From NCBI GenBank assembly GCA_012744445.1, contig JAAYBZ010000021.1, forward strand, positions 1-40,050: DNA of 40,050 nt, in the 5' to 3' direction. Below, piece after piece: positions 8,847 to 15,850 of the stretch. A program made the translations under genes and the position numbers. Position 1 is the first letter of the stretch. Each line of letters starts with the position of its first letter. The stretch comes from Myxococcales bacterium (GTDB lineage: Bacteria; Myxococcota_A; Polyangia; Polyangiales; Houyiibacteriaceae). The notes beneath the pieces are model-generated. The model was given only the letters and a program-made list of their open reading frames with translations, did no database searches and had not been told where the DNA came from.

Positions 8847-10318
8847 GGGCTCCACAGGACCTTCTCGGCGATGCCGTCGTCGCCCGGCCGGAGCTCGCGG
8901 ATCGCGGCGACGCGCGGGCCCTCGGGGGTGGCGACGCAGAGCGCGGCGGCGCGGATCGCCCGGACGATCAGGAGATCGAGGGCGCTCGAGGAGGCGCCGG
9001 ACAGCGAGGCGAGGGCCTTGAGCGGCGGCCCGACGCGCCCCTCGTGGGCGGCGCGGACGCCGAGGAGATCGCCCTTCCGGCGGCCGGCAAAGATCTCGAG
9101 GACCTCGCGGAGCTCTCCGCCGCGGACGCCGTCGACGAAGAGGCGCTTCGGGTCGAGGCGCGCCGCTCGAGCGGCGACCGCCGCGAGCGAGGGCTCGCCG
9201 AAGGGGCCTTCGACGAGGCCGATGGCGTCCTCGCGGAGGAGGGTGAGGCGCGGAATCCGCTCGGCGAAGACGAGGCCGCCCTCGCTCTCGGCGCGCGCCG
9301 CGAGGGCCGCGGCGAGCTCGGTGACGCCGCTGCCCTCCGGGCCGATGAGCGCCACGGAGTGGCCGCGCTTGCCGAGCGTCTCGAGGATGCGGAAGCCCTC
9401 GGCGTCGAGGAGGCCGCGCTCGAGGATCGCCTCCTTGGTGGGCGCGGGCGAGGGGCGCTCGAGCGTGATGTACGGGCCGCGCGGCGCGAGCGGGGGGAGG
9501 AGCGCGGAGAGGCGCGATCCGTCGCCGAGCATCGCCTCGACCACCTTGGGGAGCGGCTCCACCGCGTCCCAACCCGCCTCCCGGCGGAGGAGGCGCGCGA
9601 GCACCTGGGTGAGCCGCGCGGCGTCGGAGAAGGCCGCGTTCACGGGCTCGTAGCCGAGGCCGAAGTCCACCTCGACGAGGCCGGGGCCCTGCACCCGGAT
9701 CCCGCGGACGCGCGGATCGGTGACGAGGCCCTCGAGGGCGCCGAGCCCCACGAGCTCTCGCGCCGCGAGCTCGGCGAGGCCGGAGGGATCGATGGTGCCG
9801 TTCACGGCGCCGGCGCGGGCGAGCTCGCCGACCGCGCGCTCGGCGGCCTCGCGCGCCTTGGCCATGGCGTGCGCGCCCTCGCGCTCGCTCGGCGGGATCA
9901 TCGCGTCGAGGCGGGCCATCACGGCGCGGAGGGCGGCCCGGATGTCGCCCGCGGGCGCGCGGGTCTCGAAGATCACCGACGGCTCGTGCGGCACGGTCTC
10001 ACGCCCCGAGGGCGCCGCGGGCGCGCCTTCGACCTTCTCCACCGTGAGGATGAAGTCGCCGAGGTAGATCTTGTCGCCCTCGGTGAGCTGGAGCGGGCCG
10101 TGGATCTTTCGCCCGTTGACGTAGGTGCCGTTGGTGCTGCCGAGGTCGGCGATCACGTAGCGGCCGTTCTTCCGCACGATGCGGGCGTGTTTCTTGGAGA
10201 CGCTGTTCCGCGGGAGGACGACGTCGGCGTCGTCGGCGCGGCCGATGACGGCCTCCTCCGCCGAGAGCTCCTGCCGTCGATGCGTGCCGTCTTTGTCGGT
10301 GATGAGGATGCTGAGCAT
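8843..10318 (-). CDS. FHA-domain protein with degenerate CpaF/TadA-like ATPase domain
   Basis: The 491-residue protein starts at the ATG at 10318, placing the FHA domain at the N-terminus as is usual. Residues 1 to about 95 form the FHA fold: IGRADDADVVLP, SVSKKHARI and GSTNGTYVNG, which would bind phosphothreonine. From about residue 185 it resembles secretion ATPases of the CpaF/TadA type, with an N-terminal segment (VRGIRVQGPGLVEVDFG, PPLAPRGPYITLERP) and a core. In the P-loop, GPEGSGVTE, the invariant Lys is Val332. At the place of the usual GEVRG the sequence is DGVRG, so the catalytic Glu is Gly397. It is therefore probably a pseudo-ATPase acting as a phosphopeptide-regulated scaffold. 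No other pilus or secretion genes lie nearby. Confidence 0.88.
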   Translation of the reverse strand: MLSILITDKDGTHRRQELSAEEAVIGRADDADVVLPRNSVSKKHARIVRKNGRYVIADLGSTNGTYVNGRKIHGPLQLTEGDKIYLGDFILTVEKVEGAPAAPSGRETVPHEPSVIFETRAPAGDIRAALRAVMARLDAMIPPSEREGAHAMAKAREAAERAVGELARAGAVNGTIDPSGLAELAARELVGLGALEGLVTDPRVRGIRVQGPGLVEVDFGLGYEPVNAAFSDAARLTQVLARLLRREAGWDAVEPLPKVVEAMLGDGSRLSALLPPLAPRGPYITLERPSPAPTKEAILERGLLDAEGFRILETLGKRGHSVALIGPEGSGVTELAAALAARAESEGGLVFAERIPRLTLLREDAIGLVEGPFGEPSLAAVAARAARLDPKRLFVDGVRGGELREVLEIFAGRRKGDLLGVRAAHEGRVGPPLKALASLSGASSSALDLLIVRAIRAAALCVATPEGPRVAAIRELRPGDDGIAEKVLWSP

Positions 10319-10389
10319 GGAGCGCGCGAAGGTCGAGGGAGAACGCCCGGACAAGCTCGCCCAATCGCTCGCCCCGGGTCAAGGATCCT

Positions 10390-10608
10390 TCAAGAGTCGC
10401 GGAGCGCTTCTTTGAGGGGGATCTCGCGGGTCCCCGCGTAGAACCGGAGCCGCTTGCCGAGGATGAGCCGCACCCGCTCGTCGAGGCCGAGCGTGTGGAA
10501 CTCCGCCGGCGTGAGCGTGCGCTCGGCCGACCCGTCTTCGCCGAGCACCACCACGCGATCGAAGGCGCGCTCCTCCCGCTTGGCGCCGCCCCCCCCGAAG
10601 AGCCTCAT
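10390..10608 (-). CDS. Small protein of unknown function coupled to membrane sensor gene
   Basis: The frame encodes 72 residues from an ATG that overlaps the stop of the upstream membrane-protein gene in an ATGA arrangement. It opens with MRLFGGGGAKREERAFD, then DRVVVLGEDGSAERTLTP and a basic LILGKRLRFYAG segment. No family is recognised. There is no signal peptide or membrane span. The coupling and codon use argue that it is real, and that it works with the membrane protein at 10605-11309. Confidence 0.62.
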   Translation of the reverse strand: MRLFGGGGAKREERAFDRVVVLGEDGSAERTLTPAEFHTLGLDERVRLILGKRLRFYAGTREIPLKEALRDS

Positions 10609-11309
10609 GCCGTCCGCTCCTCCCGCTCCTCGCGTTCGCGCTCGACGACGGAGCGGGCGCGCCACTCGCTCTCGGCCATCGCCTCGAGCATGCCGCCCTC
10701 CTCGGCGAAGCGGAGCCAGCTCGCGAGCGTGCGCGAGGTGTGGTGGACGAGGAAGGCGAGCGCGAAGAGGATCCAGAAGGCGTGCTCGACGAAGCGCGTC
10801 CACTCCACGGCGTCGACGCCGTAGATCGAGCGGGGATCGAAGGCGCCGCGGAGCGCGTGGTCGAGGAGCGTGACGGTCGTCGCTGTCACGAGCACCTTCC
10901 AGTCGAGGTAGAACGCGAGGAAGGCGAGCGAGCCGAAGACGTGGAAGTGCGACTCGATGCGGCCGTTCGTCACGTAGATGATGAGCGCGGAGAGGAGCAT
11001 CTGCGCGACGGCGACGACGTGCCGCGTGGCGACCGCGCCGGGCTGCGTGCGGATGAGCAGGAGCGGGAAGGCGATCACGCCGAGGCCGAGCGTCGTGGCG
11101 GCGACGACGTGCGGGTGGATCGCGCCGTCGAGGTCGTCGATGACGTAGGGCGCGACCCAGGCGGCCACGCCGATGCAGAAGAGCCACTGACCGACGAAGA
11201 GGTAGCCGAAGATCCGATCGCTCCGTTCGTGGACCTGGCGCTGCCAACGCTCGAAGCGGCGCATGGCGCGCGCGACGATGATGCGTGTGACGTCCTCGTC
11301 TTCGTTCAT
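10605..11309 (-). CDS. Membrane sensor-like protein with HFHVFGSLAFLAFY motif, no output domain
   Basis: A 234-residue protein starts at the ATG at 11309; an in-frame start at 11381 would add a basic, unlikely leader. It has about six membrane helices, including YLFVGQWLFCIGVAAWVAP and VVAATTLGLGVIAFPLLLI. A segment GRIESHFHVFGSLAFLAFYL is followed by a helix with a DHALRGAFDP turn. As I recall, this His-rich block is typical of the membrane input region of some PAS or histidine-kinase sensors. Here the protein ends in a charged helical tail with no kinase, GGDEF or HAMP-MCP part. It is translationally coupled to the 72-residue gene downstream, which might be its output partner. The ligand is unknown. 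Confidence 0.8.
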   Translation of the reverse strand: MNEDEDVTRIIVARAMRRFERWQRQVHERSDRIFGYLFVGQWLFCIGVAAWVAPYVIDDLDGAIHPHVVAATTLGLGVIAFPLLLIRTQPGAVATRHVVAVAQMLLSALIIYVTNGRIESHFHVFGSLAFLAFYLDWKVLVTATTVTLLDHALRGAFDPRSIYGVDAVEWTRFVEHAFWILFALAFLVHHTSRTLASWLRFAEEGGMLEAMAESEWRARSVVEREREEREERTA

Positions 11310-11416
11310 TTCGCGCGATGGTATCGGCAGGCGCGAGCCCCGGACCAAATTCCCGACGCACGTCCGCGTCCCGGGACGCACGGGAGGGCTCGCGCGTGGG
11401 GCCCGGCCGCGTCACG

Positions 11417-12211
11417 ATGCACCTCATGGCCCGCTCGAGACGGCGACCCCCCGGTGAGGCTCCCGAGCCTCGCGACGAGCCGACGCAGCACGTCGAGAAG
11501 ATGGAGCACAACCCCTTCGCGGCCGCCCTCCGAGGCGTGCGCGTGGAGGCGAAGAAGCCCGCGCCGCCGAAGGCGCCGCCCAAGCGGCCCGAGCCCCCGG
11601 CGCCGCGGGTCGAGCGGCGGGCCAAGGCGGCGACCGACGATCCGATCGCGCGCTACGACTACGACGACCGCATGGCGTTCCGCGAGGCCTTCGCCGGCGT
11701 CCGCCCGCTCGGCGCCACGCCGCCAAGGCGCAAGAAGGCCGCCGTCGCCGCGCCCAAGGTCCGCGTCGAGCCGCCGAAGCGCACCGAGGCCGACGAGGAG
11801 GTGCGCGCGCGGCTCGACGCCCTCGTCGCGGGCGGCGTCCGCTTCGAGGTGCGCCGCGAGTCCGACGGGACGATCGTCGGGAGGCGCCAGGGCGCGCACG
11901 TCTCACACCTCCAGCACCTCTCGAGCGGCTTCGTCCCCGAGGCCACGCTCGATCTCCACGGCATGCGGGCGGAGGTCGCCGCGCGGGCCGTGGTGAGCTT
12001 CATCCGCGAGTCGTACCAGCTCGGCAAGCGCCACGTCCTCGTCATCCACGGGCGGGGCCATGGGAGCGTGGGCGGCTCGCCGGTCCTGAAGGAGGTGGTG
12101 ATCGACGCGCTCACCGAGAGCGGCGCGTCGTCCAAGGTGCTCGCCTTCACCTCGGCGCCGCGAAAGCTCGGGGGGCTCGGCGCGCTCGCCGTGCGCCTCG
12201 GCGAACGCTGA
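11417..12211 (+). CDS. Smr-domain protein (MutS2 C-terminal-like)
   Basis: The 264-residue protein has a disordered, Pro/Lys/Arg-rich N-terminal half. A Smr domain begins near residue 178 with LDLHG, continues with a helix and VLVIHGRGHGS near residue 212, and ends in AFTSAPRKLGGLGAL. Smr domains are nucleases or nucleic-acid-binding modules found alone or at the end of MutS2. The LDLH and HGRG motifs expected for nicking activity are intact. The ATG at 11417 is used; ATG 11426 is equally possible. It diverges from the membrane sensor gene by about 107 bp and is followed by the DUF4230 gene after 38 bp, so the two may be cotranscribed. The exact role (DNA repair, RNA quality control) cannot be told. 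Confidence 0.9.
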   Translation: MHLMARSRRRPPGEAPEPRDEPTQHVEKMEHNPFAAALRGVRVEAKKPAPPKAPPKRPEPPAPRVERRAKAATDDPIARYDYDDRMAFREAFAGVRPLGATPPRRKKAAVAAPKVRVEPPKRTEADEEVRARLDALVAGGVRFEVRRESDGTIVGRRQGAHVSHLQHLSSGFVPEATLDLHGMRAEVAARAVVSFIRESYQLGKRHVLVIHGRGHGSVGGSPVLKEVVIDALTESGASSKVLAFTSAPRKLGGLGALAVRLGER

Positions 12212-12213
12212 GG

Positions 12214-12242
12214 TTGACCCTGGGGCCGGCGAGGTCGAGACT
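12214..12242 (+). promoter_or_regulatory. Possible promoter close to the DUF4230 start
   Basis: TTGACC (12214-12219) is followed after 17 bp by GAGACT (12237-12242). The -10 matches only three of six bases. The ATG at 12250 lies 7 bp beyond, so a transcript from here would be almost leaderless. The gene may instead be read through from the Smr gene. Confidence 0.25.
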
Positions 12243-12249
12243 CGGAGCG

Positions 12250-12927
12250 ATGGCCGAGCAAGGAGCTCCCGTGACCCAGGCGCCGCCCTCGCGCGGCTTC
12301 TCGCTGCTCTTCCTCGTCGTCGTGGGCGCGCTCGGCGCGTTCCTCGGACACTCCCTCGCCGGCGCGCCGGCCGAGGAGGGGCCCGAGGTGATCCTCCGGC
12401 CTTCGCCCGACGTCGTCGTCGCCCTGCGCGAGCTCGCGCGCCTCGAGGGCATGGTCGTCTACGCCGAGCGCGTCATCGACCTCCGCGAGCGGAAGAGCGT
12501 CTTCTTCGACCTCCTCGGCGTGGAGGACGCGATCCTCCTCGTCGCCGGCGGCGAGGTGGTGGCCGGCGTGGACCTCCGCGGCCTCGGCCCGAGCTCGGTC
12601 GACGCCGACCTCGAGGCCAAGCGGGCGCGCGTTACGCTGCCGCGCGCGACGATCTTCAGCCGCCGCCTCGACAACGACCGCACCTACGTCCACACGCGCA
12701 CCACCGATCCCTTCGCCCGCCGCGAGGACCTCGAGACCCGCGCGCGGCAGGAAGCCGAGCGGATGCTCGAGAAGGCCGCGCTCGAGGCGGGCATCCTCGA
12801 GCGCGCCGAGGCGAGCGTGCAGAAGACGGTCGAAGGGCTCCTCCGCTCGCTCGGCTTCGAGGACGTGGAGGTGCGCTTCGACGCGATCGGCGGCGGCGAG
12901 GCCGCCCTCGTCGGCGGGCCGGGCTGA
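12250..12927 (+). CDS. DUF4230 family membrane-anchored protein
   Basis: The 225-residue protein starts at ATG 12250. It has one N-terminal membrane segment (about 19-37, LLFLVVVGALGAFLGHSLAG), so the rest is likely periplasmic. The following region (RVIDLRERKSVFFDLLG, DAILLVAGGEVVAGVDL, RVTLPRATIFSRRLDN) fits the DUF4230 pattern. A C-terminal helix with TRARQEAERMLEKAALEAG follows, as is usual for that family, then a short acidic tail ending in FDAIGGGEAA. DUF4230 has no known biochemical activity. It lies 38 bp downstream of the Smr gene and its stop is 3 bp from the end of the convergent aldo/keto reductase gene. Confidence 0.85.
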   Translation: MAEQGAPVTQAPPSRGFSLLFLVVVGALGAFLGHSLAGAPAEEGPEVILRPSPDVVVALRELARLEGMVVYAERVIDLRERKSVFFDLLGVEDAILLVAGGEVVAGVDLRGLGPSSVDADLEAKRARVTLPRATIFSRRLDNDRTYVHTRTTDPFARREDLETRARQEAERMLEKAALEAGILERAEASVQKTVEGLLRSLGFEDVEVRFDAIGGGEAALVGGPG

Positions 12928-12930
12928 GGC

Positions 12931-13896
12931 TCAGGCCCCGGCCGCGGCGAGGATCTGCGGGAGCCGCGCGAGCGCCGTCTCGGAGAGGTAGGGCGGCGCG
13001 CCTGCGTTCCGCACGAGCTCGTCGAGCTGCTCGACCGTGCGCGGGCCGAGGCAGACGCTCGTGACCTCGGGCTGCGCGAGGACGTAGCGGAGGCTCGCCA
13101 CGGCCATGCTCGGCAGGGTGTCCTGCCCCACGAGGTAGCGGAGCGCGGCCACGTGGCGGAGACGGACCCGGAGGCTCTCGCGCGTCCAGCGGAGGCTCCG
13201 GTGGTCCTCCGGCCCGAAGGCGTGGGAGAACGTGAGCTTGTCGGCGAGGAGCCCGTGGAGGAGGGGCGAGGTCGCGAAGAAGCCGATCTTGCGGTGCGCG
13301 AGCTCGCCGCGGATCGACTCGAACTCGTCGGCGGCGAGGAGGTTGAGGGGCATCGCCAGCACCTCCGTCCCGGCGTCGAGCGCGGCCTGCGCCTGCGCGG
13401 CGCTACTCACCGAGGCACCCACGGCGCGCACGAGGCCCTCTTCCTTGAGCACGCGGAGCGCGTCGAGCGCCTCGCCCCGCCGGCGGAAGGCGATGGGCAT
13501 GGGCGCGTGGAGGAGGACCACGTCGACCTGGCTGCGGCCGACGCGGCGGAGGCTCGCTTCGAGATCCTGCCGGAGGGCGTCGAGGGAGAAGCCCACGTCG
13601 AGCGCGCCGTCCACGAGGCGGCGCCCGGCGCGCGTGACGATCGCGACGTCGTTCACGCGCGCGCCGAGGACCTCCGCGACGAGCGTCTCCGAATCGCCCC
13701 AGAGCGGGGCGACGTCGAAGCAGCGCACGCCGAGCTCGAAGGCGCGCTCGACGAGCGCGGCGCGGCCCTCGTGGGAGACCTCACCGTAGGCCCCGGTAGA
13801 GGGCCCGAAGAGGCCGAGCGTGAGCTCGGTGAAGGCGAGGCCGTCGCCGAAGGTCCGCCGACGGATCGGGGCTTCAACCTCGGGAGTCGAGCTCAC
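12931..13896 (-). CDS. Aldo/keto reductase-family protein lacking catalytic Tyr and Lys
   Basis: The 321-residue TIM-barrel protein follows the aldo/keto reductase pattern: GEVSHEGRAALVERAFELG, FDVAPLWGDSE, VDVVLLHAP, a VRAVGASVSS strand, and a C-terminal SVCLGPRTVEQLDE. In active members the tetrad is Asp, Tyr, Lys and His. Here Asp61 and His130 are kept, but Tyr is Trp66 (PLWG) and Lys is Arg89 (AIVTRAG); both codons were read from the DNA and are clear. Classical NADPH-dependent carbonyl reduction is therefore doubtful. It may be a ligand- or cofactor-binding pseudoenzyme or have changed chemistry. Its start overlaps the end of the upstream DUF2505-like gene by 23 bp, so the two are probably cotranscribed. 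Confidence 0.9.
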   Translation of the reverse strand: MSSTPEVEAPIRRRTFGDGLAFTELTLGLFGPSTGAYGEVSHEGRAALVERAFELGVRCFDVAPLWGDSETLVAEVLGARVNDVAIVTRAGRRLVDGALDVGFSLDALRQDLEASLRRVGRSQVDVVLLHAPMPIAFRRRGEALDALRVLKEEGLVRAVGASVSSAAQAQAALDAGTEVLAMPLNLLAADEFESIRGELAHRKIGFFATSPLLHGLLADKLTFSHAFGPEDHRSLRWTRESLRVRLRHVAALRYLVGQDTLPSMAVASLRYVLAQPEVTSVCLGPRTVEQLDELVRNAGAPPYLSETALARLPQILAAAGA

Positions 13897-14341
13897 GCTT
13901 GTTCCACTCGTACTCTTCGCGCATGCCCTTGGCGGTGAGATCGTCGGCGTAGTCGGCGATCTTCTTGCCCACGAGCGGGATCGAGCAGCTCACCTGGTAG
14001 TCGATCTCGTAGCTCGTGCCCGTGCCCTCGGGGCGGATGCGGATGGTGCCGGTGACGCGCGTGGGCGCGCCCTTGATGTCGACGTCGAGCTTGGCGGTGC
14101 GCGTCGTGGGATCCCAGTCCTTGATCTCGACGACGTCGTTCGTGGGCTTGAGGAACTTCTTCGCGAACGCGGGGATCTCGGCCTCCACCGTGCGCGTGGT
14201 GGTGACGCGGTTCCCGTCGACCACCACCTGGATGTTCCGCTCGCCGAGCGCGGTGCCGCGACGCTTGATCACCTCGGGATCGCGGATGAACGCCATGACG
14301 GTGTCGGGGTCTTGTTCGAATCGGAACTTCACGCTGCCCAT
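13874..14341 (-). CDS. DUF2505-like (START/SRPBCC-fold) protein
   Basis: The 155-residue protein starts with MGSVKFRFEQDPDTVMAF and has the alternating strand pattern of SRPBCC-type ligand-binding proteins: VDGNRVTTTRTVEAEIP, AKLDVDIKG, RVTGTIRIRPEG and TSYEIDYQVSCSIPLVG. It ends in a long helix (KKIADYADDLTAKGMREEYE). The layout matches DUF2505, which is common in actinobacteria and myxobacteria and has no known function. There is no signal peptide. It lies 20 bp downstream of mgtE on the same strand and overlaps the aldo/keto reductase start, so mgtE, this gene and the reductase gene may form one transcript. Confidence 0.82.
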   Translation of the reverse strand: MGSVKFRFEQDPDTVMAFIRDPEVIKRRGTALGERNIQVVVDGNRVTTTRTVEAEIPAFAKKFLKPTNDVVEIKDWDPTTRTAKLDVDIKGAPTRVTGTIRIRPEGTGTSYEIDYQVSCSIPLVGKKIADYADDLTAKGMREEYEWNKRELDSRG

Positions 14342-14361
14342 GTCGACTCCATGTCTCTCGC

Positions 14362-15738
14362 TCAGTAGGCGAGGTGCAAGATGAGGGTGGCGACGCCGAA
14401 GTAGACCATCAGCCCCATCACGTCCACCACCGAGGCGATGAAGGGGGTCGAGGACACGGCCGGGTCGAAGCCGAGGCGCTTGAGCGCCATGGGGAGGACG
14501 GAGCCGACGACGCTCGCGAGCGTGACGACGGCGACGATGCTCGTGGCGACCGCGCTGCTCAGGGCGAAGGCGTCGAGCTCGGCGTCCTCGAGGAAGGCGC
14601 GGAGGAAGCCGAGCCCGGCGAGCAGGACGCCGAGGGCGAGGCCGATGGTGATCTCCTTGGCCACCACGCGGAGCCAGTCGCCCGGGCTGATCTCGCCGAG
14701 CGTCATCCCGCGGATGACGAGCGTCGAGCTCTGCGAGCCCGCGTTGCCGCCCGTGGCGATGATGAGCGGGATGAAGATGACGAGGTCGACCGTCTGCGCG
14801 AGGAGGCTGTCGTACCGCCGCATCACGGTGGCCGTGAGGAGCTGCCCCATGAAGAGCACGACGAGCCAGCTCCCGCGCTTCCAGACGAATTCGCGGAGCG
14901 AGGTGGCGAAGTAGCTGTCCTCGAGGGGGACGACGCCGCCCTGCTTCTGCGCGTCCTCGGTGGCCTCCTCGATGACGACGTCGACGACGTCGTCGACCGT
15001 GACGAGGCCGAGCAGCACGCCGTGGTCGTCGACGACGGGGAGCGCGGTGAAGTCGTACCGCGCCATGAGGTTCGCGACCTCTTCCTGGTGATCGCCGGGG
15101 TGCACCGTGATCACCTTCTCCGTCATGATCTGGGAGAGGGTCGCGCCGGGCTTGGCGAGGATGAGGTCGCGGAGGGAGACCACGCCGAGGAGCCGCCCGC
15201 CGTAGCCGACGACGTAGACGTAGTAGACCGTCTCGGCTTCGTCCTCGTCGCTGAGGCGCCGGATCTCGGCGATGGCCTCGGCGACGGTGGTCTCGGGCCC
15301 GAGCTGCACGAGCTCGGTGGTCATCAGGCCGCCGGCGGTCTCGGGGTCGTAGCCGACGAGCTCGCGGACCTCCTCTGCGATCTCGGGCTCGCGCTCCTCG
15401 AGGGCCGCGAGGACGGACTCACGCTGGGATTCGTCGAGCTCCTGGACGAGGTCGACGCGGTCGTCGGGGTCGACCTCGACGAGGATCTCGGCGGCGTCGA
15501 CGTGCCCGATGGCGCCGAGGACGGCGATCTGGATCTCGGTCGGCAGGCGCTCGACGACGTCGGCGGCGCGGTCGGCCGGGAGCGAGCGGACGATCGTGAC
15601 GGCGTCCTCGAGCTCGAGGTCTTCGATGATCTCGGCGATGTCCTCGGCGTGGACGTCTTCGAGCGCCGCGCGCAGCGCCTCTTCCCCTCGGGCGAGGACG
15701 GCCTTCAGGTCGGGGCCGAGTAGGGTGGAGAGTCGCAT
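14362..15738 (-). CDS. mgtE: Magnesium transporter MgtE
   Basis: The 458-residue protein has the full MgtE layout. An acidic helical N domain (about 1-130) is rich in DLELEDAV-type repeats. Two CBS domains (about 135-255) include VYYVYVVGYGGRLLGVVSLRDL and FTALPVVDDHGVLLGLVTVDDV. A C-terminal part of five membrane helices includes the pore segment IPLIIATGGNAGSQSSTL. MgtE is a homodimeric Mg2+ channel of the inner membrane, gated by cytosolic Mg2+ bound between the N and CBS domains. No M-box-like riboswitch is evident in the 112-bp gap upstream of the ATG at 15738, so control is probably through the protein itself. Confidence 0.97.
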   Translation of the reverse strand: MRLSTLLGPDLKAVLARGEEALRAALEDVHAEDIAEIIEDLELEDAVTIVRSLPADRAADVVERLPTEIQIAVLGAIGHVDAAEILVEVDPDDRVDLVQELDESQRESVLAALEEREPEIAEEVRELVGYDPETAGGLMTTELVQLGPETTVAEAIAEIRRLSDEDEAETVYYVYVVGYGGRLLGVVSLRDLILAKPGATLSQIMTEKVITVHPGDHQEEVANLMARYDFTALPVVDDHGVLLGLVTVDDVVDVVIEEATEDAQKQGGVVPLEDSYFATSLREFVWKRGSWLVVLFMGQLLTATVMRRYDSLLAQTVDLVIFIPLIIATGGNAGSQSSTLVIRGMTLGEISPGDWLRVVAKEITIGLALGVLLAGLGFLRAFLEDAELDAFALSSAVATSIVAVVTLASVVGSVLPMALKRLGFDPAVSSTPFIASVVDVMGLMVYFGVATLILHLAY

Positions 15739-15812
15739 GGCGGCTCATTTTGTCGAATGCGGACCGAGAGTGCGAAGGAAACCGCCCGCGGGGGCGATCG
15801 GAGGGATCCGGA

Positions 15813-15842
15813 TTGCCGACCTGGATGGGGGGGATCTAGGCT
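15813..15842 (+). promoter_or_regulatory. Possible promoter with near-leaderless start
   Basis: TTGCCG (15813-15818) and TAGGCT (15837-15842) are spaced 18 bp apart. The ATG at 15851 is 8 bp past the -10, about where transcription would begin. There is no good Shine-Dalgarno sequence between them. Low confidence. Confidence 0.3.
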
Positions 15843-15850
15843 CGCGGTTC

